Assembly (NCBI GenBank): GCA_003132165.1
Contig: PKWW01000065.1
Location: forward strand, 1 to 64,000
Direction: 5' to 3'
Length of the DNA stretch: 64,000 nucleotides
From: Acidimicrobiaceae bacterium
Lineage (GTDB): Bacteria > Actinomycetota > Acidimicrobiia > Acidimicrobiales > RAAP-2
The notes under the pieces were generated by a model, which saw only the letters and a program-made list of their open reading frames with translations, was not told the DNA's origin and searched no databases. Made by a program: the position numbers and the translations under genes. Shown here piece by piece: positions 26,983 to 34,986 of the stretch. Position 1 is the stretch's first letter, and each line of letters begins with the position of its first letter.

Positions 26983-26996
26983 TCCGGGGCTTCTCG

Positions 26997-27002
26997 TAGA
27001 CT
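26997..27002 (+). promoter_or_regulatory. Candidate leaderless -10 box of tyrS
   Basis: TAGACT is followed by six bases and then ATG 27009, with no Shine-Dalgarno sequence. Confidence 0.55.
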
Positions 27003-27008
27003 GAGCGA

Positions 27009-28292
27009 ATGAAACTTCGTGAAGACTGGCAGTTTCGCGGGCTGGTCTACCAGGCAACCGACGACGGTGTGCTCGACCGGTTGAGCGCCGGCGGCGTGAC
27101 CGCGTACATCGGCTTCGACCCGACGGCGCCGTCGCTGCACTTGGGCAGTTTGATGCAATTGTGCAATCTGCGCCGTCTGCAGATGGCGGGCAACCGTCCG
27201 ATCGCGCTTGCCGGTGGCGGTACCGGATTGATCGGTGACCCGAGTTTCAAAGCCGCCGAGCGGCCGCTGCTCACCGCGGAGAAGTTGTCCGAGAACGTTG
27301 AGGGGATTCGCGAGCAGTTATCGCGCTTTCTGGATTTCTCACCGAGCGCTGGGAAGTCCCAGGCGCTGTTGCTCAACAACGCCGACTGGCTCACGACCAT
27401 CTCGCTCACCGACTTCCTGCGCGACGTCGGCAAGCACTTCACGGTGAACCAAATGGTGGCGAAGGATTCGGTCAAGAGCCGTCTCGACCGCGAGGATGTC
27501 GGGCTGTCCTTCACGGAGTTCTCTTACATGCTGCTGCAGGCCTACGACTTCTTACGCCTTCACATCGACCAGGACTGCACGTTGCAGTTGGGCGGCTCGG
27601 ACCAGTGGGGCAATATCACGATGGGTACCGAACTCGTGCGAAAGGTCACGGGTCACAGTGCGTCGGGCATCACGTCGCCGCTGTTATTGCGTGCCGATGG
27701 CCAGAAATTCGGCAAGTCCGAAGGAGGTAACGAACGCGTGTGGCTCGACGCGTCGCTGACCTCTCCGTTCGCTTTTCACCAGTTTCTCTTGAACACTGAC
27801 GACGCGACCACGCCGGCACTGCTGCGATTTTTCACCTTCCTTGACCACGAGACGATCCTCGAACTGGATGAGGCGATCCGCACCGCTCCCCAGGAGCGGC
27901 GCGGTCAGCGCGCCCTCGCCAATGCGGTCGTGAGCCTCGTCCATGGCGAGGACGCGGCCCGCCAGGCCGAACGCGCGGGCGAGGCGCTGTTCAGCGAGGA
28001 CATCGCCGAACTCGATGAGGCGACTTTGCTCCAGGTGGTGGGCGACGCTCCTTCGTCGACGTGGTCGCGAGCGGAGTTCATCGATGGCGTGGATCCGGTC
28101 GAGCTTCTGGTGCGCTGTGACCTCGCCAAGTCCAAGGGTGAGGCGAGGCGCTTCCTCGAACAGGGCGGCGCGTACGTGAACAACGTCCGTATCGACGCGG
28201 ACACGGTGGTGGACGTAACTCGTGCGCTGCACGACCGTTACCTCGTCGTGCGACGCGGGCGACGCGAACTGCACCTCGTGGTCGTGGCGTGA
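27009..28292 (+). CDS. tyrS: Tyrosyl-tRNA synthetase
   Basis: 427 aa, class I synthetase, bacterial TyrRS. The HIGH-like motif is HLGS (~44-47) after GFDPTAPSL; the KMSKS-like motif is KFGKS (~233-237). The tyrosine pocket shows YMLLQAYDF and GGSDQWGN. The C-terminal S4 RNA-binding domain (~355-427) starts around VELLVRCDLAKSKGEARR. No T-box leader is visible; the gene appears leaderless. The next gene starts within its stop codon (GTGA). Confidence 0.96.
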   Translation: MKLREDWQFRGLVYQATDDGVLDRLSAGGVTAYIGFDPTAPSLHLGSLMQLCNLRRLQMAGNRPIALAGGGTGLIGDPSFKAAERPLLTAEKLSENVEGIREQLSRFLDFSPSAGKSQALLLNNADWLTTISLTDFLRDVGKHFTVNQMVAKDSVKSRLDREDVGLSFTEFSYMLLQAYDFLRLHIDQDCTLQLGGSDQWGNITMGTELVRKVTGHSASGITSPLLLRADGQKFGKSEGGNERVWLDASLTSPFAFHQFLLNTDDATTPALLRFFTFLDHETILELDEAIRTAPQERRGQRALANAVVSLVHGEDAARQAERAGEALFSEDIAELDEATLLQVVGDAPSSTWSRAEFIDGVDPVELLVRCDLAKSKGEARRFLEQGGAYVNNVRIDADTVVDVTRALHDRYLVVRRGRRELHLVVVA

Positions 28293-28723
28293 TTCGACGT
28301 TTGGGCGCTCTGCTGGTGGCGGGACTGATGCTCAGCGCTTGCGGCACGGTGAGTTCGGTGTCGGCACTGCGGACGTGGGTCGACAAAAGCGACTTTCGAA
28401 GCTCGATGTCGACGTTGAGCGGCGACGTGCGTAGCTCCGCTTCGGCGTTACGAAATGCTTCAATGACCGCTTCGGATCTTCACACCGTGTGCGGGGTTTT
28501 GTTGCTCGACACCGAGGAGGCGAACGCCTCACTCCCGACGCCCGATAACCAAGCGACGAACCTGCTCTCGAGCGCCTACACCAACCTAGGTGCCGGGGCG
28601 AACGAGTGTTATGACGCGGCGAGCCCTACTCAACGAGCGCGGGCGCTGCTTTCGCTGACCAAGGGGTACGCCGAGTTGTCCGAAGCCAAGGTGCGCATCG
28701 ACGTGGCGTCAGCGTCGGTCTAG
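28289..28723 (+). CDS. Small putative lipoprotein
   Basis: 144 aa. A short signal peptide ends in the lipobox LSAC (Cys 18), predicting attachment to the outer face of the membrane. The rest is mostly helical and rich in Ser, Ala and Leu, with two further Cys (TVCGV, NECYD). No known domain. The GTG start overlaps the tyrS stop, so it is translated from the tyrS message. It is convergent with the next gene, sharing CTAG as stops. Confidence 0.72.
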   Translation: MIRRLGALLVAGLMLSACGTVSSVSALRTWVDKSDFRSSMSTLSGDVRSSASALRNASMTASDLHTVCGVLLLDTEEANASLPTPDNQATNLLSSAYTNLGAGANECYDAASPTQRARALLSLTKGYAELSEAKVRIDVASASV

Positions 28724-28956
28724 TCGCTCTCTTCGGGCGTCGGGGGGCGAAGGTCGATCTCTAAACGCAAGATGCCGTCCTCGAGCGTCGCGGTGGCATC
28801 GCCCAGCATGGCGTAATCCTGGAAGTCCAGCTTCGCCGCATCGAGGAACATCTGGCGTTCAGGCCCCTCGACCGGGGGTAGTCCCCGCCGCTTGACAGCC
28901 TCGGCCCTCTCTCGGAATCGGAGGATCATCTCATTGGGATTAAAGGCTTGGCTCAC
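28720..28956 (-). CDS. Conserved small hypothetical protein
   Basis: 78 aa, soluble and charged. It starts MSQAFNPNEMILRFRERAEAV and ends in a beta-like LEDGILRLEIDLRP. The pattern looks like a short conserved actinobacterial protein of unknown role. The GTG at 28956 lies six bases downstream of TAACAT on this strand and has no Shine-Dalgarno, suggesting a leaderless message. Confidence 0.7.
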   Translation of the reverse strand: MSQAFNPNEMILRFRERAEAVKRRGLPPVEGPERQMFLDAAKLDFQDYAMLGDATATLEDGILRLEIDLRPPTPEESD

Positions 28957-28962
28957 GAAAGG

Positions 28963-28968
28963 ATGTTA
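28963..28968 (-). promoter_or_regulatory. Candidate leaderless -10 box
   Basis: On the minus strand TAACAT, six bases, then GTG 28956. Confidence 0.5.
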
Positions 28969-29009
28969 GAGGGGATCGAGGCGAGCGCGCAGTTGGTAAC
29001 ATGGCTACT

Positions 29010-29058
29010 CGGTTCAGTTCTACTGAACCGCGGTCGCTGCCAGTTATGGCCCGCGACC
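29010..29058 (+). promoter_or_regulatory. Structured 5' leader with two tandem hairpins
   Basis: First hairpin: CGGTTCAG (29010-29017), loop TTCTA, CTGAACCG (29023-29030). Second: GGTCGC (29032-29037) pairs with GCGACC (29053-29058), with an inner GCCA-GTTA-TGGC stem. A TAACAT box at 28997-29002 would put the transcription start next to the first hairpin. The Shine-Dalgarno GAGGAG (29062-29067) of the gene at 29073 follows directly. It may be a regulatory leader. Confidence 0.5.
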
Positions 29059-29072
29059 AGTGAGGAGTTGAC

Positions 29073-29285
29073 GTGAAAAAGGGCCGCCATCGTCGGTTTG
29101 TTGAAGCTCGCGAACTCAAGCGCAATACCGGACCCCGCGCCACAACGTGCGATGAGTGCGGTGCTGCGCCCGAGGACGTCCACGCTGAATGGTGCCTCGC
29201 CGAAGAGGATCGCTACGACGAGATACTAGGTTCGTTGCCTCGCACGTCCTTCAACGAAGAAGACCCGCTCGCCGCAGAGAGTTAA
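29073..29285 (+). CDS. Small CxxC-containing hypothetical protein
   Basis: 70 aa. A very basic N-terminus (KKGRHRRFVEARELKR) is followed by CDEC and a later Cys (EWCLAEED), then an acidic tail. The Cys pattern could bind zinc, but no family is recognised. The GTG start has an excellent GAGGAG five bases upstream. It is preceded by the two-hairpin leader and is convergent with the next gene, sharing TTAA as overlapping stops. Confidence 0.68.
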   Translation: MKKGRHRRFVEARELKRNTGPRATTCDECGAAPEDVHAEWCLAEEDRYDEILGSLPRTSFNEEDPLAAES

Positions 29286-30022
29286 GACTTGCGTCGCAGT
29301 ACCGGGTGGGGGAGAAACGTTGCGGCGGGTTTTGCCGCCCGGCTGTTCATGTACGCGAGCAACTTGTCGTAGACGCTCTGGCCGACCATGGCGATGAGTT
29401 CTTCGGCCATTGAGTCGACCACGCGGGTCTTGCCCGCGAATGCCGCCGCGTCCTCGGTGCACCACCAATGGAATTCGTCGCCACCCGCGCCCCAGTCCTT
29501 GCGGTCCCACTGCGAGATGCGCGTGATCACGTGGCCACCCTCTTGGACATCGTCGTCACGGTGCAGCGGCAGCTGCCAACAGACTTCGGGCTTCAAGGGG
29601 ATGTAACTTTCCTCGGCATCAATCGAAAGAACGTGGAGGGCGCAGCCGGGTCCGCGGTGAAAATCGGGTCGGTTCAGAAAGATGCAGGCGTCCTGCACCA
29701 GTTTGGTCACGATCTCGCCGTTCTTCTTTACGCGAGTGGTCCCGTCCTTGCCTTTGGACTTGAACTGCCACTGGTCGTCGGTCAGGCGCTTGGCGGCCTT
29801 TTCGACCCGGCGACGGTCCTTCTCGTCTGAGAAATGGGCGCCGTAGCTGCAGCAGCCCTGGACCAGTTCGGGGGTGGGGCCGGTCAACACGCCCTGACAG
29901 CCATTGCCAAAGATGCATGTCCAGTTGCTCTCGAGGAACGTGACATCGAACATCCAGGTCCGCTGACGCTTATCGTCCTCGAAACTGAACCATTCGTGGG
30001 CATCACTTGGAATAGAAGTCAC
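29282..30022 (-). CDS. Cysteine-rich conserved protein, YkgJ/DUF3109-like
   Basis: 246 aa, soluble. It contains a spaced set of cysteines: WTCIFGNGCQG (~34-43), QGCCSYGA (~56), DACIFLNR (~111) and GPGCALH (~125). The CC pair and the distal C...GCALH resemble the metal-cluster motif of YkgJ/DUF3109-type proteins, but assignment to either is tentative. The remainder is rich in Trp and acidic residues. The GTG start at 30022 is set by TAAGTT six bases upstream. It is divergent from nfuA, which makes an iron-sulfur link conceivable. Confidence 0.72.
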   Translation of the reverse strand: MTSIPSDAHEWFSFEDDKRQRTWMFDVTFLESNWTCIFGNGCQGVLTGPTPELVQGCCSYGAHFSDEKDRRRVEKAAKRLTDDQWQFKSKGKDGTTRVKKNGEIVTKLVQDACIFLNRPDFHRGPGCALHVLSIDAEESYIPLKPEVCWQLPLHRDDDVQEGGHVITRISQWDRKDWGAGGDEFHWWCTEDAAAFAGKTRVVDSMAEELIAMVGQSVYDKLLAYMNSRAAKPAATFLPHPVLRRKS

Positions 30023-30028
30023 AGGGAA

Positions 30029-30034
30029 AACTTA
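30029..30034 (-). promoter_or_regulatory. Candidate leaderless -10 box of the Cys-rich gene
   Basis: On the minus strand TAAGTT, six bases, then GTG 30022. It lies back to back with the nfuA promoter 30 bases away. Confidence 0.5.
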
Positions 30035-30064
30035 GTAGGCGCGAGCGTTCTCTCGAACCACCTC

Positions 30065-30070
30065 TAGACT
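30065..30070 (+). promoter_or_regulatory. Candidate leaderless -10 box of nfuA
   Basis: TAGACT, seven bases, then ATG 30078. Confidence 0.55.
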
Positions 30071-30077
30071 TCGGTGT

Positions 30078-30731
30078 ATGACTACCGTCGAAACTTTTGA
30101 CATCATCACGCTCACCGACGAGGCGCGCGACGTCGTGATCGACGCGTTGAACAATGAAGAGCAGAGTGAGGGCCTCGCGTTGTGGGTGGAGGTGACGGGC
30201 ACGCGCGGAGCGGGCTACTCGTACGACCTTTACTTCTCAGACCGAAACGACGCACCCGAAGGTGCCGCTATTGGTCACGACGGCGACGTCACCATCGTGA
30301 TCCCTCGGACGAGCGTCGAGCGCCTTCGCGGCAGTCGACTCGAGTTCGCGAGCGATGGCGGCGGTGGCCTGGTGCTCGTGAACCCCAACGCCCCGACGCC
30401 CGAAGAGGTGAACCCCGGCGTGCCGGCGGACATCCTGGCACTCGGTATCGAAGGGCCCATGGCCACTTTTGCCGTGAATGTGCTTGAGCAGAGTGTCAAC
30501 CCGTCAATCGCCTCGCACGGCGGTCGCGCCGATTTGGTGGCGCTCGATGAGGAGAAGAAGGTCGCCTACATCAAGATGTCCGGCGGTTGCCAGGGCTGCG
30601 CGATGAGTCGTATGACCCTCTCCCAGGGCATCGAGACGACTCTGCGCGAAGCGATTCCCGAACTTGAGGGCGTTATCGACGTCACCGACCACGCCTCGGG
30701 CGTGAATCCGTTCTACGCCAACGAACAGTAG
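30078..30731 (+). CDS. nfuA: Fe-S cluster carrier NfuA-like protein
   Basis: 217 aa, two domains as in NfuA. The N-terminal ~110 residues resemble a degenerate A-type scaffold without its cysteines. The C-terminal NifU-like domain (~125-200) carries C171-x2-C174 in SGGCQGCAMS, where a 4Fe-4S cluster is held between two subunits. It delivers clusters to client enzymes in the cytoplasm. No suf or isc genes are in the window. Confidence 0.9.
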   Translation: MTTVETFDIITLTDEARDVVIDALNNEEQSEGLALWVEVTGTRGAGYSYDLYFSDRNDAPEGAAIGHDGDVTIVIPRTSVERLRGSRLEFASDGGGGLVLVNPNAPTPEEVNPGVPADILALGIEGPMATFAVNVLEQSVNPSIASHGGRADLVALDEEKKVAYIKMSGGCQGCAMSRMTLSQGIETTLREAIPELEGVIDVTDHASGVNPFYANEQ

Positions 30732-30747
30732 GCGTCGGCCGTCCACC

Positions 30748-30753
30748 TAGAAT
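30748..30753 (+). promoter_or_regulatory. Candidate leaderless -10 box of aroC
   Basis: TAGAAT, six bases, then ATG 30760, with no Shine-Dalgarno. It probably drives aroC-aroK-aroB-aroQ. Confidence 0.58.
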
Positions 30754-30759
30754 TGGTGA

Positions 30760-31950
30760 ATGCTGCGCTTCTTGACCGCTGGTGAAAGCCATGGACCATC
30801 GCTGACCGTCATCGTGGAGGGCCTGCCTGCGGGTCTCGCCATTACTGAGCAACAGATTGGTGACGAACTCGCTCGACGACGTCTGGGTTATGGCCGTGGG
30901 CCGCGGATGCGTTTCGAGCGCGACGTGCTGCGACTCACCGGCGGTATCCGCCACGGCCGCACTCTCGGATCCCCGGTCGCGATTGAGATACTCAATTCGG
31001 AGTGGCCGAAGTGGGAGCAGGAGATGTCAGCCGCACCCGGGACGCCGAGTGACAGGTTGACCAAGCCTCGACCTGGTCACGCCGATCTCGCGGGTATGCA
31101 GAAGTATGCCTTTGACGACGCCCGCGATGTGCTCGAGCGTGCGAGCGCCCGTGAGACCGCAGCGCGCGTGGTCGCGGGTGCACTCGCCAAGGCGCTCCTC
31201 GCAACCATTGGCATCGATATCTTGAGTCACGTTGTTCGCATCGGACAGGTTGCGTCGCCCACTGATGTCCGACCCCAGGTCGGCGATCTCGTCCTTGTCG
31301 ACGAGAGTGAGGTCCGATGCTTTGACGAGACGACCGCCGGCGCCATGATCGCAGAAATCAAGGCCGCTGCGAAAGAAGGCGATTCGCTCGGCGGCATCGT
31401 GGAACTAATCGCTTACGGCGTGCCTGTGGGGCTCGGAAGCTACGTGCACTGGGATCGTAAACTCGACGGTCTATTGGCGGGCGCGTTGATGAGCATTCAG
31501 GCCGTCAAGGCCGTCGAGATTGGTGACGGGATGATCCAAGCGACCCAGCGCGGCAGCGTCGCGCACGATGCGATTGCAGCCGATGAGTCCTTCGCCAGCG
31601 GAGGTGGCTACATTCGCCGCAGCGACCACGCAGGAGGCCTTGAAGGCGGAATATCCTCAGGGTCGCCGATAATCGCCAAGGTCGCGATGAAACCACTCTC
31701 CACGCTCAACCGACCGGTCCTCGAGACGGTGGACGTCGCAACCGGAGAGTCGACGGTGTCGTTCAAGGAGCGAACCGACGTCACGGCGGTGCCCGCGCTC
31801 GGCGTTGTGGGCGAGGCCATGATGGCCCTGGTCCTCGCCAATGAGGCACTGAGGAAATTCGGTGGTGACTCGGTAGAGGAATTCGTTCGAAATCACGCTG
31901 GCTACGTCGCGAACTTGGGCTCGACGGCCTCGGCCTCGCGTCCCGCCTGA
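30760..31950 (+). CDS. aroC: Chorismate synthase
   Basis: 396 aa. Last shikimate step: EPSP to chorismate, needing reduced FMN. Signatures are TAGESHGPSL (~6-15), RRRLGYGRGPRM, the second motif GRASARET-like ERASARETAARV, and the C-terminal RSDHAGGLEGGISSG. Full length for the family. First gene of a tight aroC-aroK-aroB-aroQ run; chorismate feeds the menaquinone cluster nearby as well as aromatic amino acids. Confidence 0.96.
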   Translation: MLRFLTAGESHGPSLTVIVEGLPAGLAITEQQIGDELARRRLGYGRGPRMRFERDVLRLTGGIRHGRTLGSPVAIEILNSEWPKWEQEMSAAPGTPSDRLTKPRPGHADLAGMQKYAFDDARDVLERASARETAARVVAGALAKALLATIGIDILSHVVRIGQVASPTDVRPQVGDLVLVDESEVRCFDETTAGAMIAEIKAAAKEGDSLGGIVELIAYGVPVGLGSYVHWDRKLDGLLAGALMSIQAVKAVEIGDGMIQATQRGSVAHDAIAADESFASGGGYIRRSDHAGGLEGGISSGSPIIAKVAMKPLSTLNRPVLETVDVATGESTVSFKERTDVTAVPALGVVGEAMMALVLANEALRKFGGDSVEEFVRNHAGYVANLGSTASASRPA

Positions 31951-31952
31951 CG

Positions 31953-32450
31953 GTGACGACGCTGGTCATCGTCGGGCTTCCGGGCAGCGGCAAGACCAGT
32001 GTCGCCGAAGCGGTAGCCCATCGGCTCGAGCGCCCCTATCTCGATACCGACCAGTTGCTTGCCGCCGCGACCGGTGTCTCCACTGCCCAGTTTCTACGCG
32101 ATGTGGGTGAGGCTGAGTTCCGGGTGCGCGAGTGCGAGGTGCTTGAAGCAGCGGTGCTCGACGACGCGGTTATCGCCACCGGCGGCGGTATCGTCGCGAG
32201 TGAGCGCGCTCGTGAATTGCTCAAACGCCAGAGGACGATCTGGCTTGACTGTGATGACGAACTGTTGGTCGAACGCGTGCACGATGGTGACCGACCTTTG
32301 CTCACGGGCGATCGACGAGAGTCCATCGCACGACTGCGCGCCGAGCGTTCGTCGTGGTACCACGAGGTATCGCTCGCACGTGTCGACTCGTCGGAGAGAC
32401 TTGAGGACGTGGTCGAACGCGTGATTCAAGAAGCCGAGCGGGCTGGCTGA
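31953..32450 (+). CDS. aroK: Shikimate kinase
   Basis: 165 aa. P-loop GLPGSGKTS (~8-16), the shikimate-binding DTD-type Asp in YLDTDQLL (~31-34), ATGGGIV near residue 73, and the lid Arg in DRPLL. Phosphorylates shikimate at O3. GTG start two bases after the aroC stop; its TGA overlaps the aroB ATG (TGATG). Confidence 0.93.
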   Translation: MTTLVIVGLPGSGKTSVAEAVAHRLERPYLDTDQLLAAATGVSTAQFLRDVGEAEFRVRECEVLEAAVLDDAVIATGGGIVASERARELLKRQRTIWLDCDDELLVERVHDGDRPLLTGDRRESIARLRAERSSWYHEVSLARVDSSERLEDVVERVIQEAERAG

Positions 32451-33499
32451 TGGTTATCACGGTCCCACTCGCTGCACACCCGTACGAGGTGGTGCTCGAC
32501 GCTGGTGCACGCCATCAGGTCGCGCCGTTCCTTGCGGCGAGTTGTCCTCGTGCCAAGGTCGGCGTCATCGTCACGTCGCCATCGTTGCGAACCATGCCCT
32601 GGTTTGACTTCGAACTAGGGATCGCGACCCACGTGATTGAAGTGCCCGATGGCGAGTCCGCCAAGGATTTCTCGACTCTCGCGCGTCTCTGCGAGCAACT
32701 CGCAAACCTCCAGATCTCGCGCGGCGACGTCATTGTCGGGGTTGGTGGGGGAGCGATTACCGATCTTGCGGGTTTCGCCGCCGCGGTGTACCTGCGAGGT
32801 ATCGCGGTCGTCCAAATGCCGACGTCACTGGTTGGCCAGGTAGACGCGGCCATCGGAGGAAAGACCGCCATCAACCTGAGCGCCGGCAAGAACCTGGTCG
32901 GTGCATTTCATCAGCCGCGCGCAGTCTTCTGCGATTTCGAGATGCTCGCGACATTGGCCGAGCGCGAGCGGCTGAGTGGCCTCGGAGAGATTGCCAAGTG
33001 TTGGCTGCTCGAGGGACGGAACGCCCAGGAACTCGAGGCCACGTCGCTCGACGACTTGATCATGCTCGCAGTACAACTGAAGGCCGACATCGTCGCCGAG
33101 GACGAGTTCGAGAGCGGACGACGAGCACTCTTGAACTACGGGCACACGCTCGGCCACGCCGTTGAGGTGCTCGCGCTCGCCCGCGACGCCAATGAACTTC
33201 GTCATGGAGAGGCGGTCGCGCTCGGTCTCGCCTACGCGGCACGCCTGGCCCACCGACTTGGTCGCGTCGATGGCTCGGCTATTGCCAACCACGACCAAGT
33301 GCTCGCGAGTTTCGGCCTGGGCCAACTGGTACCGGACGGTCTCAGCACCGACGACATCGTGAACGCCATGGGTCACGATAAGAAGGCCCACCACGATTTC
33401 ACCTTCGTGTTAGCGGGCGCTGACGGGTTTGATGTCGTTCGTGGAGTGGATCGTTCCATCGTCGTCGAAGTACTAGAAAGTTTTCGAGGTGAACAATGA
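32450..33499 (+). CDS. aroB: 3-Dehydroquinate synthase
   Basis: 349 aa. Uses NAD and a divalent metal to cyclise DAHP. NAD-binding GVGGGAITDLAGFAA (~97-111), PTSLVGQVDAAIGGKTAIN (~124-142), and metal ligands in GLGEIAKC (Glu) and GHTLGHAVE plus HGEAVALG (His). Coupled to aroK upstream; the stop overlaps the aroQ start as ATGA. Confidence 0.95.
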   Translation: MVITVPLAAHPYEVVLDAGARHQVAPFLAASCPRAKVGVIVTSPSLRTMPWFDFELGIATHVIEVPDGESAKDFSTLARLCEQLANLQISRGDVIVGVGGGAITDLAGFAAAVYLRGIAVVQMPTSLVGQVDAAIGGKTAINLSAGKNLVGAFHQPRAVFCDFEMLATLAERERLSGLGEIAKCWLLEGRNAQELEATSLDDLIMLAVQLKADIVAEDEFESGRRALLNYGHTLGHAVEVLALARDANELRHGEAVALGLAYAARLAHRLGRVDGSAIANHDQVLASFGLGQLVPDGLSTDDIVNAMGHDKKAHHDFTFVLAGADGFDVVRGVDRSIVVEVLESFRGEQ

Positions 33500-33942
33500 G
33501 CAAGGAAATTCTGCTGCTGTCCGGACCGAATCTCGATCAGTTGGGTACTCGCAGCCCCGAGATCTACGGAACCCAGACCTTGGCCGAGCACGTGAACCGG
33601 TTCAGCGAGCAAGCCGAACTTGACGGCTTCAGCGTTCGCCACGTGCAATCGAACTTCGAAGGTGACCTTATCGAAGCCGCACACGCTGCACGTTCGACGT
33701 CGGTGGCGATTGTCATCAACGCGGGTGCGTTGACCCACACGTCGTGGGCGCTCACCGATGCTCTGGCGATGTTTAGCGGTGTGAAGGTCGAGGTGCATCT
33801 CTCGAATCCTGCCGCGCGCGAGCCGTTTCGGCATGTGAGCACACTCGCGGGAGTGGTCAACGGTTCGATCGCTGGGTTCGGTCCGGCGAGCTACGACCTC
33901 GCCCTCGAAGCGGTGCAACGCCTGCTGGCGGCCCAGCAGTAG
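33496..33942 (+). CDS. aroQ: Type II 3-dehydroquinate dehydratase
   Basis: 148 aa, dodecameric type II enzyme. Signature LLSGPNLDQLGTRSPEIYG with the catalytic Tyr 24 region and Arg, QSNFEGDLIE, INAGALTHTS, and VEVHLSNPAAREPFRH carrying the catalytic His. Asp replaces the usual Asn in the GPNLN motif (NLDQLG). Last gene of the aro run; efp follows 60 bases later with its own promoter. Confidence 0.93.
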   Translation: MSKEILLLSGPNLDQLGTRSPEIYGTQTLAEHVNRFSEQAELDGFSVRHVQSNFEGDLIEAAHAARSTSVAIVINAGALTHTSWALTDALAMFSGVKVEVHLSNPAAREPFRHVSTLAGVVNGSIAGFGPASYDLALEAVQRLLAAQQ

Positions 33943-33961
33943 TCCTCGGGCAGGGACTGCC

Positions 33962-33967
33962 TAGAAT
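33962..33967 (+). promoter_or_regulatory. Candidate -10 box of efp
   Basis: TAGAAT 35 bases before ATG 34003. Unlike its neighbours this gene has a leader containing GAAAGG. Confidence 0.45.
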
Positions 33968-34002
33968 GGGCAACGCTACTTTCGCGAAAGGTTTTGGGCC
34001 TC

Positions 34003-34566
34003 ATGGCTGCAATTTCAACTTCTGATATCAAGAACGGCATCACCCTGAAGATCGACGAGGGTCTGTTCACGGTCATAGAGTTCCAGCACGTCAAGCCGGG
34101 AAAGGGCGGCGCCTTCGTTCGAACGAAGTTGCGTAACGCCCGGTCCGGCGCAGTTATCGAACGCACGTACCGTTCCGATGAGCGTCTCGAGCAGGCCATC
34201 ATCGACAAACGCGACACCCAGTACCTTTACCGTGATGGCGACGACTACATCTTCATGGACCAGGTGACGTACGACCAGGTGCCGGTTTCCTCGAAGAGCC
34301 TCGGTGATGCTACGAACTTCTTGAAGGAGACCGGCAAGGCCATGTTGATTCTTCACGATGACGAGATCATCGGTATCGAGCTGCCCGCGTCGGTCGAACT
34401 CACCATCGCCGAAACCGAGCCCGGTATTCAGGGCGACCGTGTGTCGGGTGCACGCAAGCCAGCGACACTGGAGACGGGTTTCGTGGTCCAAGTGCCATTG
34501 TTCGTCGGACCGGGAGAACTGATCAAGGTTGACACCCGCACCGGTGAATACATGACCCGGGCCTAG
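34003..34566 (+). CDS. efp: Elongation factor P
   Basis: 187 aa from ATG 34003. Relieves ribosome stalling at proline runs. The loop carrying the tip Lys is visible as VKPGKGGAFVRTKLRN (~30-45); three beta-barrel domains follow, with the typical end VDTRTGEYMTRA. Homologues begin with a similar TSDIKNG. It is followed after one base by nusB. Confidence 0.96.
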   Translation: MAAISTSDIKNGITLKIDEGLFTVIEFQHVKPGKGGAFVRTKLRNARSGAVIERTYRSDERLEQAIIDKRDTQYLYRDGDDYIFMDQVTYDQVPVSSKSLGDATNFLKETGKAMLILHDDEIIGIELPASVELTIAETEPGIQGDRVSGARKPATLETGFVVQVPLFVGPGELIKVDTRTGEYMTRA

Positions 34567-34567
34567 A

Positions 34568-34969
34568 GTGAGCGAACTTGGCGCCCAGCGCCATCACGCC
34601 CGCGAGCGCGCACTCGAGATTTTGTACGAGGCGACAATAAAAGACCGCTCAGTGGCGGTCGTGCTGAACGAACTCAACGTTCGACCGGATGCCTACACGG
34701 TTGCGTTGCTCGTGTCGGCCGACGAGCACCGCGAGCAAGCCAACGAACTGATTTCGCAATTCTCGATTGACTGGCCCATTGAGCGCATGGCGATGGTCGA
34801 CCGGTTAGTCATGACGCTCGCCATCGCAGAAATGCTCTTGGAAGATGCACCCCCGAAGGCCGTTATCTTGGACGAAGCGGTCGAACTCGCGAAGGTTTAC
34901 TCAACGGACAATTCGCCGTCGTTCGTCAATGGCGTGTTATCTTCGGTTGCTGAGAATATTCTCAACTAA
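34568..34969 (+). CDS. nusB: Transcription antitermination factor NusB
   Basis: 133 aa, all-helical RNA-binding protein of rRNA antitermination. HHARERALEILYEA at the N-terminus and LDEAVELAKVYSTDNSPSFVNGVL at the C-terminus are diagnostic. GTG start one base after the efp stop. The efp-nusB-pyr order is a common actinobacterial arrangement; here the oxidase cluster is inserted after nusB. Confidence 0.93.
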   Translation: MSELGAQRHHARERALEILYEATIKDRSVAVVLNELNVRPDAYTVALLVSADEHREQANELISQFSIDWPIERMAMVDRLVMTLAIAEMLLEDAPPKAVILDEAVELAKVYSTDNSPSFVNGVLSSVAENILN

Positions 34970-34986
34970 CCACAGGAGTTTTAGTC

